From: Brumimicrobium salinarum | GTDB lineage: Bacteria; Bacteroidota; Bacteroidia; Flavobacteriales_D; Crocinitomicaceae | Assembly (NCBI RefSeq): GCF_002844555.1 | Contig: NZ_PJNI01000019.1 | Coordinates: forward strand, 1 to 56,296 | Direction: 5' to 3' | Length of the DNA: 56,296 nt | Part shown: positions 7,515-17,051 of the stretch, one piece after another | Layout of the letters: each line of letters opens with the position of its first letter | Numbering within the stretch: position 1 is the first letter of the stretch | Notes under the pieces: generated by a model | Database searches by the model: none | What the model saw: only the letters and a program-made list of their open reading frames with translations | Told to the model about the DNA's origin: nothing | Program-made: the position numbers and the translations under genes

Positions 7515-8366
7515 TTATTCAGGAGCATCAGTGCTATTTCTTTCTTTAGTATGAGAATAATTAATTTCTCTTTTTGGAATTGCTATTTTTATTCCTGCTT
7601 TGGCAAGCTCCTTTTTTATCACAGCTAACTGTTCCCAGTAAACTGGCCAATATTCCTCCCATTCTGTCCAACCTCTAACAGTAAAACGCAAACAATAATC
7701 CTCTATTTCATCAAGCCATGCGTCAGCTTCTGGATCTTTCATAATCGCTGCGTGTGATTTCATTACATTTTCACAGATTGAAATAACTTGATCTATATCC
7801 TCATCGTGCCCCACACGAATAGTTATTTCCACACGTCTTGTTTGATTTATTGTACGATTATCAATATCACTATTGGCTACATTTCCATTCGGCATAGTAA
7901 TCATACGCCCATCATAGGTAGTAACACGTGTATAAAGAATATCTATTTTTTCAACAAAACCAAGCACTTCATTGACCTTAATCAAGTCACCAACACGAAA
8001 AGGCTTAAAAACGAGGATTAAAACTCCTCCAGCAAAATTGGCTAAACTACCTTGCAATGCTAAACCTACAGCAATTGCAGCACCACCAAAAGCAGCAATA
8101 AAAGATGTTGCCTCAATGCCGATAATTATACCAATTGTCGCAAACAATAGACCATAAAGAATAAAAGTAGCAAGACTATCGACAAAAGTCCTTAAGGATA
8201 ATTCTGTATTAGCTTTACGCATTATTCTATTTAAAATGCGTTTAACTATTTTAATGACAACAATTCCTATTAAAAGAGCAATAACAGCCTTAATAACCGT
8301 TGGTCCGATATCCCACAAAAAACCGATTAATTTCTCTTCAATTTCAATAAAAAATTCTTTATCCAT
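7515..8366 (-). CDS. MscS-family mechanosensitive channel
   Basis: 283 residues, about the size of the E. coli small-conductance channel. An N-terminal helix region is followed by transmembrane segments at roughly 20-42, 60-85 and 88-112. The last is Gly/Ala-rich (AAFGGAAIAVGLALQGSLANFAGG), as expected of the pore-lining helix. The beta domain follows with the signature FKPFRVGDLI, the TRVTTYDGRMITMPNG strand and the NRTINQTRRVEI region. The channel opens when the membrane is stretched and releases solutes during osmotic downshock. It lies 9 bases after the enoyl-CoA hydratase gene, so co-transcription is plausible though functionally unrelated. Confidence 0.92.
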   Translation of the reverse strand: MDKEFFIEIEEKLIGFLWDIGPTVIKAVIALLIGIVVIKIVKRILNRIMRKANTELSLRTFVDSLATFILYGLLFATIGIIIGIEATSFIAAFGGAAIAVGLALQGSLANFAGGVLILVFKPFRVGDLIKVNEVLGFVEKIDILYTRVTTYDGRMITMPNGNVANSDIDNRTINQTRRVEITIRVGHDEDIDQVISICENVMKSHAAIMKDPEADAWLDEIEDYCLRFTVRGWTEWEEYWPVYWEQLAVIKKELAKAGIKIAIPKREINYSHTKERNSTDAPE

Positions 8367-8375
8367 TGAATGTGA

Positions 8376-9155
8376 TTACTTCTTTTTAAATTCGTTAATC
8401 GCATTTACAGTAAAATCTGAGAGCACTAATTCTCCACTTAAAGCAGCGCGTTCTTGAAGTAATTGATCCCAATTTTCAGTTCCTTCCCAGAATATTCCTT
8501 TTAACAATTTCATAGCTTCAGGATTAGAAGCCGATAATTTATTTGCTAATGTTTCAACAGCACTATCCATTTCTTCAACGTTGTCAAAAACTTCAGCAAA
8601 CAAACCATTTTCTTTGGCCCATTCTGCACTTTGCCATTCTGTTGCATTAATCGCTAGTTGACTCATTGCTGAGGTTCCCACTTTTCGCTCTACAGCTGGT
8701 CCGACAACAAAAGGTCCTATTCCTATGGCTAATTCTGAAAGTTTAATAGCTGAGAACTTTGTAGCATAACAATAATCTACAGCAGAAGCTAGTCCAACAC
8801 CACCTCCAACAGTTTTTCCTTGTACACGTCCAATAATCAATTTAGGACACTTTCTACATGCGTTAATTACGTTGGCAAAGCCCATAAAGAATTTCTTTCC
8901 AGTTTCTAAGTCCTTTATTGAAATCAATTCATCAAAACTAGCACCTGCACAGAAAGCTCTGCCTCCTTCAGATTTTAAAACAATAACTTTTACCTCATCC
9001 TTACCTCCTAGATCAGTTATGGTATCTGCTAACTTTTTTAACACCCGACCTGGCAAAGAATTACTTAATGGGTGATGAAAAATAACAGTAGCAATTCCTT
9101 TTTCATTAATTGAAAAATTAACATCTCCTTCGTTTATCGCATCTATCGTACTCAT
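8376..9155 (-). CDS. Enoyl-CoA hydratase/isomerase family protein
   Basis: 259 residues, the usual crotonase size. The oxyanion-hole segments are visible: AFCAGASFDEL near residue 67, and GKTVGGGVGLASAVDYCYAT near 113-132. The usual catalytic acid after the second segment is not obvious at the hydratase position, so the reaction may be isomerisation or another crotonase chemistry. Crotonases act on acyl-CoA thioesters in fatty-acid or amino-acid breakdown. The gene starts the minus-strand run that continues into MscS. Confidence 0.88.
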   Translation of the reverse strand: MSTIDAINEGDVNFSINEKGIATVIFHHPLSNSLPGRVLKKLADTITDLGGKDEVKVIVLKSEGGRAFCAGASFDELISIKDLETGKKFFMGFANVINACRKCPKLIIGRVQGKTVGGGVGLASAVDYCYATKFSAIKLSELAIGIGPFVVGPAVERKVGTSAMSQLAINATEWQSAEWAKENGLFAEVFDNVEEMDSAVETLANKLSASNPEAMKLLKGIFWEGTENWDQLLQERAALSGELVLSDFTVNAINEFKKK

Positions 9156-9361
9156 TATTCTCTTTTTTCGTTGACTTCCAAAATTACATATTTGTATTGA
9201 ATTTAGAGGGTTTCAATTTGACAATTTATCACAAACGATGAAACAATCAGAAAATGTATTTAAACTCTTAAATAGCAAATTGTTCATCCAACAATAGGCA
9301 CCAAGCTAGTTAATTGTTGGATTTTAATTATCTTTAACTGAAGGTTTAATATAAAAAACGC

Positions 9362-10078
9362 ATGAAAAACAAGATCACCAAGGTTATTAAAGACTACACC
9401 GAGGGTTTTCTATCTTTAATTTACCCACAATTTTGTGTCATCTGTGGAAATGAATTAAATCAACAAAATGACCATTTTTGTTTTATGTGTGAACAGGATT
9501 TACATTACACCTATTTTGAAAAATATAAAGACTATACCTTAGCAGATGAAGTATTTTGGGGGAGGCTCAACATTGAAAGCGTTTATGCCTTACTTTATTA
9601 CGAAAATGGCAATTCAACGAAGAATATTCTACACCAAATTAAATATAAAGAAGGAAGGTCTTTAGGCGTTCTTATGGGTGAAATGATGGGCAAAAAGATG
9701 AAAAACATGGAGGAGTTTAAAGATATCGATGCATTAATCCCCATCCCTATCCATTCCAAAAAATCATTCATTAGAGGATATAATCAAAGCTTACTTATCG
9801 CAGAAGGCATGAGTGAAGTAATGGAAATCCCAGTTTTAGATGCACTCTATCGTAAAACACATGATGAATCACAAACAAAAAAAAGCAAAGAGGAACGTTT
9901 AGAAAACGTAAAAGGAAAGTTTGCCTTAAAAGAAGGTGGATTAAAAAATTGTAATCATGTATTAATTGTTGATGACGTCCTTACGACAGGTTCAACACTT
10001 GAATACGCAGCTCGCGCCATTTATGAGAAGAAAGTAAAAGCAAAAGTGAGCTTAGGAACGATTGCTTTGGCTCATTAA
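9362..10078 (+). CDS. comF: ComF-family phosphoribosyltransferase-like protein
   Basis: 238 residues. It opens with two Cys pairs (CVICGNE near 25 and CFMCEQD near 41) that form the double zinc finger typical of ComF. The C-terminal phosphoribosyltransferase domain includes the PRPP-binding loop VLIVDDVLTTGSTL near 200-213 and the substrate-side motif IPIPIHSKKSFIRGYNQS. ComF helps take up single-stranded DNA during natural transformation in several bacteria and acts with primosomal helicases. It is a stand-alone gene with its own start after about 200 bases of spacer. Confidence 0.92.
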   Translation: MKNKITKVIKDYTEGFLSLIYPQFCVICGNELNQQNDHFCFMCEQDLHYTYFEKYKDYTLADEVFWGRLNIESVYALLYYENGNSTKNILHQIKYKEGRSLGVLMGEMMGKKMKNMEEFKDIDALIPIPIHSKKSFIRGYNQSLLIAEGMSEVMEIPVLDALYRKTHDESQTKKSKEERLENVKGKFALKEGGLKNCNHVLIVDDVLTTGSTLEYAARAIYEKKVKAKVSLGTIALAH

Positions 10079-10183
10079 CATAAGAAATTGTTCTACTTTT
10101 GAGCTGTTTAAGATAAATAATGGGATCAACTTAGAACTTTGTCTTCTTTTGTTTGTGTTACAGTGAACTTATTAATTATTGTT

Positions 10184-12613
10184 ATGAAGAAAATTTTATA
10201 CTTGTCCATCGCTTTATTTTTCATTTCTTCTGCTTATGGTCAGAAAAAAGGGGTAATTACTGGAACGGTAAAAGATAAAAACTTACAAGATATTCTCATT
10301 GGTGTTTTAATTACCTTACAAAACGATACCGATACGTTAAAAACAAGAACAGATCTCGATGGGAAATTCAAATTTGAAGCGCCAGTCGGTAAATATAATC
10401 TTGAAACAAAATATGTAGGTTACGAACCTTTTACCGCTTTCAATATAAATATCAGTTCGGGAAATGCGGAGGTTTTAGAAATTGAACTTGAGGATCAATC
10501 GGAAGAATTTGGGGAAGTTACCATCAACGCTTCAAAAATGGTAAAAGCGACAGACATGACTACTCCATTGTCTACACAAAAATTAACCGCTGAAGAAATT
10601 AAAGTCAATCCTGGAGGAAACTTCGATGTTTCTAAGGTAATTCAAGTACTACCTGGTGTTGCAGGTGGAACATCTCCCAACAGAAATGATATAATTGTAC
10701 GTGGTGGTGGACCTAGCGAAAACGTTTATTATCTCGATGGAATAGAAATTCCAGTATTAAATCACTTCCAAACACAAGGTGCTAGTGGAGGTGCTACAGG
10801 AATTTTAAATGTTTCCTTTATTCGTGATGTGCAACTGACTTCTTCTGCTTTTGATAGTCGATATGACAATGCTTTAGCTTCTACAATTGTAATTAAACAA
10901 AGAAATGGTAATCCCGACAAATTGAGTGGAAACTTTAGACTTTCTGGAAGTGAAGCAGCAGCAACACTAGAAGGTCCTTTAGGTAAAAAAACAACATTTA
11001 TGGCTTCCGCAAGAAGATCATATTTGCAGTTTTTGTTTAAGCTCATTGATTTACCCATTCGTCCAGACTACTGGGATTTCCAATATAAAATCAATCACAA
11101 AATCAATAAAAAGACAGAATTGAATTTTATTGGAATTGGTGCTATAGACAATTTTAGACTGGCAGTTCCTGAAGATGCTGATGCTAATACAGAATACATC
11201 AACCGATCAAACCCATTAATTAAACAATGGAATTATACCGTCGGGGCATCATTAAAAAGGCTAATCAAAAATGGATATTTCACGGTTGCTCTGAGCAGAA
11301 ACATGTTTTTTAATGGAGCCGATCGATATGCAAATAACGCCATCAAAGAAGGTCCGAAATTATTGAGCTTAAAAAGTCATGAAATTGAAAACAAATTGCG
11401 TTTCAATGTCAACAAGTTTATCGATGGCTGGAAAATAAGCTACGGATTGAGTGCTCAATATGTAAAATACGATCTCGATTTATTCAATACCATTCAGGAT
11501 GAATTAACAGACTCCACAGGAACAGTTATTTCTCCTTCGATTAGTTTCAACACAGCTTCAAATATAGATTTTTACAAGTTTGGCGCTTATGGTCATGTGA
11601 GTAAGTACTTTTTGAAAGACAAACTTTTACTTTCTGGAGGTGTACGATCTGACATGAACACCTATACTGACAATGGACTCAATCCGCTTGAAACCATTTC
11701 TCCACGTTTATCTACCGCTTACTCTTTCAACGACAAATGGAATATTTCAGCTTCTGTGGGATCTTATTTTAAACTGCCTGTTTACACCGTTTTGGGTTAT
11801 AGAGATATGAGCGGAGAGCTGGCCAATAAAAATTTAGACTATATCAATTCCATTCACTACACGGTAGGTGGACAGTACATTCCAAAGAAAGACCTGCGTT
11901 TTACCTTAGAGGCTTTCTATAAAGATTACAGAGATTATCCTGTTTCTTTAACCGACAGCATTTCTTTGGCAAATATCGGTACAGACTTCTCTACGGTTGG
12001 AAATGACACCTATGCCTCAACGGGAAGAGGTCGTGTTTATGGAGTAGAAGCTTACGTGCAGCAGAAATTGATCAATCGCCTATTTTATATCGTAAGTGCA
12101 ACGGTTTATAAATCTGAATTTTCAGGCTACGACGGAGTTTTTAGACCTTCCACTTGGGATTACGGATTCGTATTTTCTACTACAATGGGATACAAATTCA
12201 AGAAAAACTGGGATTTAGGTGTAAAATACCGCGTTTCTGGCGGTCAGCCTTACACTCCTTTTGATTTATCAGCTTCTCGTCAAAATTACTTGACCACAGG
12301 AGTTGGTGTCTTGGATTACGCACAATTAAACAGTGAAAGATTGCCTATTTATCAGCAATTTGACATTCGTGTAGACAAGAAAATCAACTTTGATAATGTG
12401 AGTTTAACCTTGTTTGTGGATATTCAAAATCTATTTATGTTTGAAACACCAAGAACACCCAACTATACTTTCCAAAGGAATGAAGACAACACAGGATTTG
12501 AAACAACGGATGGAAATCCAATCAAGTCGGATGGTAGTAATGGTATTCCAGTTATTCTAACAGATCCTTCATCGACTGTTGTTCCTTCAATTGGGTTTAT
12601 TTTTGAGTTTTAA
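10184..12613 (+). CDS. TonB-dependent receptor with carboxypeptidase-like N-terminal domain
   Basis: 809 residues from the ATG at 10184, chosen because it opens a proper signal peptide (MKKILYLSIALFFISSAYG); the upstream TTG does not. Residues about 20-100 form a CarboxypepD_reg-like beta domain (GVITGTVKDKN, GKFKFEAPVGKYNLETKYVGYEP). The plug follows at about 120-230 (IQVLPGV, IIVRGGGPSENVYYLDGIEIPVLNHF). The rest is an outer-membrane beta barrel ending in a phenylalanine (GFIFEF). Such receptors import siderophores, glycans or peptides using the TonB/ExbBD proton-motive coupling. There is no SusD partner next to it, so a glycan system is less likely; the ligand is unknown. A hairpin terminator follows. 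Confidence 0.92.
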   Translation: MKKILYLSIALFFISSAYGQKKGVITGTVKDKNLQDILIGVLITLQNDTDTLKTRTDLDGKFKFEAPVGKYNLETKYVGYEPFTAFNINISSGNAEVLEIELEDQSEEFGEVTINASKMVKATDMTTPLSTQKLTAEEIKVNPGGNFDVSKVIQVLPGVAGGTSPNRNDIIVRGGGPSENVYYLDGIEIPVLNHFQTQGASGGATGILNVSFIRDVQLTSSAFDSRYDNALASTIVIKQRNGNPDKLSGNFRLSGSEAAATLEGPLGKKTTFMASARRSYLQFLFKLIDLPIRPDYWDFQYKINHKINKKTELNFIGIGAIDNFRLAVPEDADANTEYINRSNPLIKQWNYTVGASLKRLIKNGYFTVALSRNMFFNGADRYANNAIKEGPKLLSLKSHEIENKLRFNVNKFIDGWKISYGLSAQYVKYDLDLFNTIQDELTDSTGTVISPSISFNTASNIDFYKFGAYGHVSKYFLKDKLLLSGGVRSDMNTYTDNGLNPLETISPRLSTAYSFNDKWNISASVGSYFKLPVYTVLGYRDMSGELANKNLDYINSIHYTVGGQYIPKKDLRFTLEAFYKDYRDYPVSLTDSISLANIGTDFSTVGNDTYASTGRGRVYGVEAYVQQKLINRLFYIVSATVYKSEFSGYDGVFRPSTWDYGFVFSTTMGYKFKKNWDLGVKYRVSGGQPYTPFDLSASRQNYLTTGVGVLDYAQLNSERLPIYQQFDIRVDKKINFDNVSLTLFVDIQNLFMFETPRTPNYTFQRNEDNTGFETTDGNPIKSDGSNGIPVILTDPSSTVVPSIGFIFEF

Positions 12614-12702
12614 TAATCATGCAATTCAGATACTTGAAAAATCTAGAATAACGCACATGCTCGGACAATTATGTATATCATAAATGTTTAGAATAGGTAA
12701 AC

Positions 12703-12731
12703 AGGGAGCTGAACAATTCTTGTAGCTCCCT
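12703..12731. terminator. Bidirectional hairpin between converging genes
   Basis: A perfect 8-bp stem, AGGGAGCT (12703-12710) and AGCTCCCT (12724-12731), with a 13-base loop. It is followed by ATTTAATTT on the plus strand. It lies between the ends of the TonB-dependent receptor and recJ and can serve both. Confidence 0.7.
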
Positions 12732-12745
12732 ATTTAATTTATCAA

Positions 12746-14518
12746 TCACTTTAAGTTTACGGCATATTCATTAATGTTTTCGAAATCTGCATCCGTTGGG
12801 CGCAAATCCTTAACCATCAACTGCGGCGTGGTTTTTCCCCTGAAAGTATTTTCCTCAAGCGTAAAAACCATATCAAATGGTCCATTTTGAACAATTGCCA
12901 AAGAAGTTGGGCTTTTAAAAAATATAGCGTCTATATGTTTTTGAAAATCGGGTTGATAGACTTTCATTTTTAAATGCTCACCTTTCAATAATTTTGCATC
13001 ATGCGCATAAACGTTACGTGCAACGAATAATGGTTTCATATTTTCCGGACCATGCGGCTCAAACTGTTTTAAAACACGCATCAACCTTGGGAGCTCATAA
13101 ATTGACTCTGCAATATTAAAGAGTTGATTAAAAGGCAATTCTTTTTCGATGATTTGTTCTGGAATCAATGTTTCGCTTCCTATTCTTTTTTGCACTTCTT
13201 TTTCAAAAGCGTTTTCAAATCTTGATAAGTGCTCTGTTTTTAATGTAAGTCCAGCAGCATAATAATGCCCTCCGAATTTTTCTAAAAATGCACTACATTT
13301 ATCTAAAACTTCATACATATCTATTCCTTTAATACTTCGAGCTGATCCCGTCCATGTTTCACCATCCTCAGCTTGAGTCATCACAATCGTAGGACGGTAA
13401 TGTTTTTCTATCAATCTTGAAGCAACAATTCCGATAACTCCTTTATGCCAAGTATGATCATACACAACAGTAGTGCATTTATCGGTATATTGATTATCTG
13501 CTGCAATTTTCTCTAATGCATGTTCCGTAATTTCCTTATCTAAAGCTTTACGTTCATCATTAAACTCTTGAATTTCTTTGGCAATGCTCCGAACCTCCTC
13601 TTTATCTTGAGAAGTTAATAATTTTACTGCTTTTTTGGCATCATCGATTCGACCTGCCGCATTGATACGCGGTGCAATCGTAAAAACAATATCAGTAAAT
13701 GAAAGTGGTTTTTCTTTTTTAGCCAAATTCAACATAACATCAATACCTAATCTCGTGTGTTGATTGAGTTGTTTTAATCCGTATTGCGAAAGCAAACGAT
13801 TTTCTCCAGTTACCGGAACAAGATCTGCTGCGATACTAATGGCTAATAAATCCAATGTTTTAAATAATTCAACTTCGTCCCATTGATTAGCTGAGGTCAG
13901 TCCTTGTAATAATTTAAATCCTACACCGCAACCTGATAATTCTTTGTAAGGATATTCACAATCTTTACGTTTAGGATCTAAAACAATTGCATTGGGAATT
14001 TCATTTCCAGGTGTATGATGGTCACAAATAATCATATCTATGGCTAGAGAATTGGCTAAATCAACTTTTTCGTTGGCCTTTATACCGCAATCTAAAGTTA
14101 TGACCAAGGAATATCCTTCCTTTTTAGCGTTTTTTATTCCTTTTTCACTCACTCCATACCCTTCATCGTAACGATCAGGAATGTAATAAGCAATATTTGA
14201 GGTATACTGTGATAGAAATCCATAAACCAAAGCGATTGCTGTTGTTCCATCAACATCGTAATCTCCATAAATGAGTATCTTTTCTTCTTCAGCTATGGCT
14301 TTATTTACACGTGCCACTGCACGATCCATACCTTTCATTAAAAACGGGTCGTGAAGTGCTTTCAATGATCCTCTGAAAAAACTTTTAGCAGCATCAAAGT
14401 CAGTTATTCCTCGTTGTACGAGCATATACGCAACAACTTCGGAGACATTCATTTCTTTTTTTAACGCATCAACAGTTTCAAGATTCGGCGCGTCTTTAAA
14501 TAACCATTTTGTATTCAT
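12746..14518 (-). CDS. recJ: Single-stranded-DNA-specific exonuclease RecJ
   Basis: 590 residues, in the normal range for RecJ. It is a DHH-family 5'-to-3' exonuclease acting on single-stranded DNA in recombination, mismatch repair and stalled-fork processing. Motifs in order: YGDYDVDGTTA near 84-94, LDCGIKA, CDHHTPG near 165 (the DHH metal ligands), the INAAGRIDDA motif near 288, the DHHA1 GGHYYAAGL motif near 416 and a C-terminal OB-like domain. All key Asp and His residues look intact. Upstream by 163 bases on the same strand is rlmN. Confidence 0.96.
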   Translation of the reverse strand: MNTKWLFKDAPNLETVDALKKEMNVSEVVAYMLVQRGITDFDAAKSFFRGSLKALHDPFLMKGMDRAVARVNKAIAEEEKILIYGDYDVDGTTAIALVYGFLSQYTSNIAYYIPDRYDEGYGVSEKGIKNAKKEGYSLVITLDCGIKANEKVDLANSLAIDMIICDHHTPGNEIPNAIVLDPKRKDCEYPYKELSGCGVGFKLLQGLTSANQWDEVELFKTLDLLAISIAADLVPVTGENRLLSQYGLKQLNQHTRLGIDVMLNLAKKEKPLSFTDIVFTIAPRINAAGRIDDAKKAVKLLTSQDKEEVRSIAKEIQEFNDERKALDKEITEHALEKIAADNQYTDKCTTVVYDHTWHKGVIGIVASRLIEKHYRPTIVMTQAEDGETWTGSARSIKGIDMYEVLDKCSAFLEKFGGHYYAAGLTLKTEHLSRFENAFEKEVQKRIGSETLIPEQIIEKELPFNQLFNIAESIYELPRLMRVLKQFEPHGPENMKPLFVARNVYAHDAKLLKGEHLKMKVYQPDFQKHIDAIFFKSPTSLAIVQNGPFDMVFTLEENTFRGKTTPQLMVKDLRPTDADFENINEYAVNLK

Positions 14519-14681
14519 TTATAATTGATTTTTTAGGTGGTCTAATTCAAGTTAATGAAAATTATGAATTAAAAACAAATAAAGCATAAAAAAACATTAG
14601 CTGGCACTGACTTATTCAGTATGAATAATAAAAGTTAAGAATTTGTATGAATCGAGTAGATATAGACACGGTTCAATTCAC

Positions 14682-15764
14682 TCACTTCAACATTCTTTCC
14701 GTTACCACCTCATTTTTATTGGCCAACTGTCCACATGCAGCATCAATATCTTTCCCTCGACTTCGACGCACGTTAACAATTATATTTCGTTCTTCTAGAA
14801 AAGCCGCAAATCGGTCTACTTTTTTAGCATCTGCTTGTTGAAAGTGAAAATCTTCAGGTTCACCTGTATTATCAATTGGATTGTATTCAATAATATTGAC
14901 TTTACAAGGAACTATTTTACAGAATTGGGCTAATTCTTGAGCGTCCTCTAGTTCGTCATTAAAATCTTTAAAAATAATATATTCATAAGTTACGCGTGTA
15001 CCCGTTTGCTTATAAAAATAGCGCAAAGCATCCGCCAAAGCTTCCAGATTGTTGGTCTCATTGATGGCCATAATCTTATCGCGTTTCTTATCATTCGCGG
15101 CATGAAGAGAGAGCGCTAAGTTAAACTTCACTTGATCTTCTCCTAGTTTTTTAATCATTTTAGCAATTCCAGCAGTAGAAACTGTAATGCGTTTTGGAGA
15201 CATTCCCAAACCATCTTCAGAAGTGATTTTAGCAATACTATCTATCATATTTTTATAGTTTAGTAAGGGTTCGCCCATCCCCATATAAACGATATTGCTT
15301 AAATTTTGATCGTATTTGGTTTCTGAAAGATTTTTTAAATGCACTACTTGATCGACGATTTCTCCGGCAGATAAATTCTTTAATAGTTTCAACTTTCCTG
15401 TAGCACAAAACTTACATGCTAAACTACAACCTACTTGTGACGAAATACATGCGGTCATTCTGGTTTTGGTAGGAATTAAAACGCCTTCAACTACCTTCCC
15501 TACTCCGACATTAAATGCACATTTTATTGTTCTATCGTTTGAAACTTGTTGCTCATCTAAAGTAATATGGTCAATAAAAAATGTGTCCTTCAACTGACTT
15601 CGTAATTTAACACTCAAGTTAGTCATTTCATCAAAAGAGGCAGCATTTTTTTGCCACAACCACTCATATACCTGTGTAGCACGAAAAGACTTCTCTCCCA
15701 TCGTTGTGAAAGCATTTTTCAAATCATTCTTACTTAACGACCGTATGTTTTTCTTCTTCTCCAT
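14682..15764 (-). CDS. rlmN: Dual-specificity 23S rRNA/tRNA adenine-C2 methyltransferase RlmN
   Basis: 360 residues, a radical SAM enzyme that adds the C2 methyl to A2503 of 23S rRNA and A37 of some tRNAs. The iron-sulphur cluster is held by CSLACKFC near 112-119 (C-x3-C-x2-C). The enzyme needs two further cysteines, one near the C-terminus seen here in DIDAACGQL. IVYMGMGEPLLNY, RITVSTAG and LALSLHAAND are all typical. The product tunes decoding accuracy and some antibiotic responses at the peptidyl-transferase centre. Complete and without oddities. Confidence 0.96.
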   Translation of the reverse strand: MEKKKNIRSLSKNDLKNAFTTMGEKSFRATQVYEWLWQKNAASFDEMTNLSVKLRSQLKDTFFIDHITLDEQQVSNDRTIKCAFNVGVGKVVEGVLIPTKTRMTACISSQVGCSLACKFCATGKLKLLKNLSAGEIVDQVVHLKNLSETKYDQNLSNIVYMGMGEPLLNYKNMIDSIAKITSEDGLGMSPKRITVSTAGIAKMIKKLGEDQVKFNLALSLHAANDKKRDKIMAINETNNLEALADALRYFYKQTGTRVTYEYIIFKDFNDELEDAQELAQFCKIVPCKVNIIEYNPIDNTGEPEDFHFQQADAKKVDRFAAFLEERNIIVNVRRSRGKDIDAACGQLANKNEVVTERMLK

Positions 15765-15899
15765 AAATTGAGCTGCAAAGTTCGATGATTATTTTGAAAT
15801 AGACAAGAAACAAAGCCAATACTAGTGAAACATTCACGAACATAAACCATCCTTCTACTTTTGTAATGATTGTCACTTTAAAATCAAGCGATTTCTTGT

Positions 15900-15907
15900 T
15901 ATCTTTG
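15900..15907 (+). promoter_or_regulatory. Candidate -7 element (TATCTTTG) abutting the start codon
   Basis: An exact TAnnTTTG match that ends only 4 bases before the ATG at 15912. A transcript starting the usual few bases downstream would have almost no leader. The -33 box is poor. Confidence 0.45.
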
Positions 15908-15911
15908 CGTT

Positions 15912-16319
15912 ATGAAATGGAAAGAGAGTAGAGTTCATAGCGTTCTTACAAACACATGTCCGAAGTGTCATCAAGGAAAGGTGTTTAAATATAGAAGTGT
16001 TTTTCATCTAAAGAAATTCGACAAAATGCATGAACGATGCAGTGAATGTGGTCACAAATATGAATTAGAAACCGGTTTCTTTTATGGCGCAATGTATGCT
16101 TCCTATGCCGTTACAGTTGCTTTTTCGGTGGCTACTTTCGTACTCACTTATTTAATTTACCCTGCGTCTCCATTTTGGATTTACATCATAAACATTCTTA
16201 CTATTTTAGTGGTATTAGCACCGTTAAACTTCCGCTTAGGAAGACTAGTATGGATTAATTTATTCACAGGATACGATTCGGAAGCGATTAAAAATCATCA
16301 AGAAAAAAAGAAATCATGA
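15912..16319 (+). CDS. DUF983 membrane protein
   Basis: 135 residues. Two Cys pairs, CPKC near 16-19 and CSEC near 42-45, suggest a zinc-binding head, as in the DUF983 family. Two transmembrane helices follow (about 58-80 and 84-106). The N-terminus (SVLTNTCPKCHQGKVFKY) is characteristic. The family is widespread in Bacteroidota and alphaproteobacteria and has no agreed function. The stop codon overlaps the thioredoxin start by 4 bases (ATGA), so the two are translationally coupled. Confidence 0.85.
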   Translation: MKWKESRVHSVLTNTCPKCHQGKVFKYRSVFHLKKFDKMHERCSECGHKYELETGFFYGAMYASYAVTVAFSVATFVLTYLIYPASPFWIYIINILTILVVLAPLNFRLGRLVWINLFTGYDSEAIKNHQEKKKS

Positions 16320-16612
16320 GTCAATTTAAAGAAATTATAAAAGGTGAAACACCGGTGCTTGTAGATTTTCATGCAGATTGGTGTGGACCTTGTCAAACAA
16401 TGAATCCCATAATAGATGAAATTAAACAGCATTATGGTGAAAAATTACGTGTTTTAAAAATTAATGTTGATAAGAACCAAGCAGCAGCGCAAAAATATAA
16501 AGTACGTGGAGTTCCTACATTTATTCTTTTTAAGAAAGGTGAAATTAATTGGCGTTCGGCTGGTGTTCATTCACGCGCAGATTTAAAATCCGTAATCGAA
16601 AAGGCACTTTAA
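16316..16612 (+). CDS. Thioredoxin-family protein
   Basis: 98 residues, a minimal thioredoxin fold. The active site WCGPC at 22-26 is intact, and the cis-proline loop GVPTF near 67 is present. There is no signal peptide, so it acts in the cytoplasm as a disulfide reductase. It is somewhat shorter than E. coli thioredoxin 1 at the N-terminus, and could be a secondary thioredoxin rather than the main one. It overlaps the DUF983 gene and is followed after 4 bases by rnpA. Confidence 0.92.
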   Translation: MSQFKEIIKGETPVLVDFHADWCGPCQTMNPIIDEIKQHYGEKLRVLKINVDKNQAAAQKYKVRGVPTFILFKKGEINWRSAGVHSRADLKSVIEKAL

Positions 16613-16616
16613 ATTC

Positions 16617-17009
16617 ATGACAAAAAATAATGAACGTTTTGGAAAGCCCTACAAATTATGCAGCAAAACTGTTATCAGCAATGTCTTTGCAGCAGGAAAA
16701 GTAGAAAAAAAATATCCTTTCTTAATTCGATATCATTATGCAGCATTAAATACTGATGAAGCTTTTCAAGTAATGATTTCTGTTCCAAAACGTAAGTTTA
16801 AAAAAGCGGTCGATCGCAATAGAATAAAACGATTGATTAAAGAAGCAGTCCGGAAAAGAAAATACATTTTTGAGGAAAACCTGATTGCAAAAAACCAACA
16901 AATGGCAATTGTTATTATTTACACTGGAAATCAGGAAGAAAGCTATCATTCAATTTTAAACAAAATAGAAGCACTTTTTTTACGTTTAGACCAAAGAGAA
17001 AGCGCGTAA
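16617..17009 (+). CDS. rnpA: Ribonuclease P protein component
   Basis: 130 residues. It contains the RNase P protein signature KAVDRNRIKRLIKEAVRKRK near 62-82 and the basic strand ISVPKRKFKKA. The protein partners the catalytic RNA to cleave the 5' leader from precursor tRNA. In many bacteria it follows rpmH near dnaA; here, as in other Bacteroidota, it sits directly before an S41 peptidase gene. It starts 4 bases after the thioredoxin stop. Confidence 0.95.
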   Translation: MTKNNERFGKPYKLCSKTVISNVFAAGKVEKKYPFLIRYHYAALNTDEAFQVMISVPKRKFKKAVDRNRIKRLIKEAVRKRKYIFEENLIAKNQQMAIVIIYTGNQEESYHSILNKIEALFLRLDQRESA

Positions 17010-17051
17010 ACTTCTTTTTCATTACCTTAGTCCTTCAATAATATTGATTTT

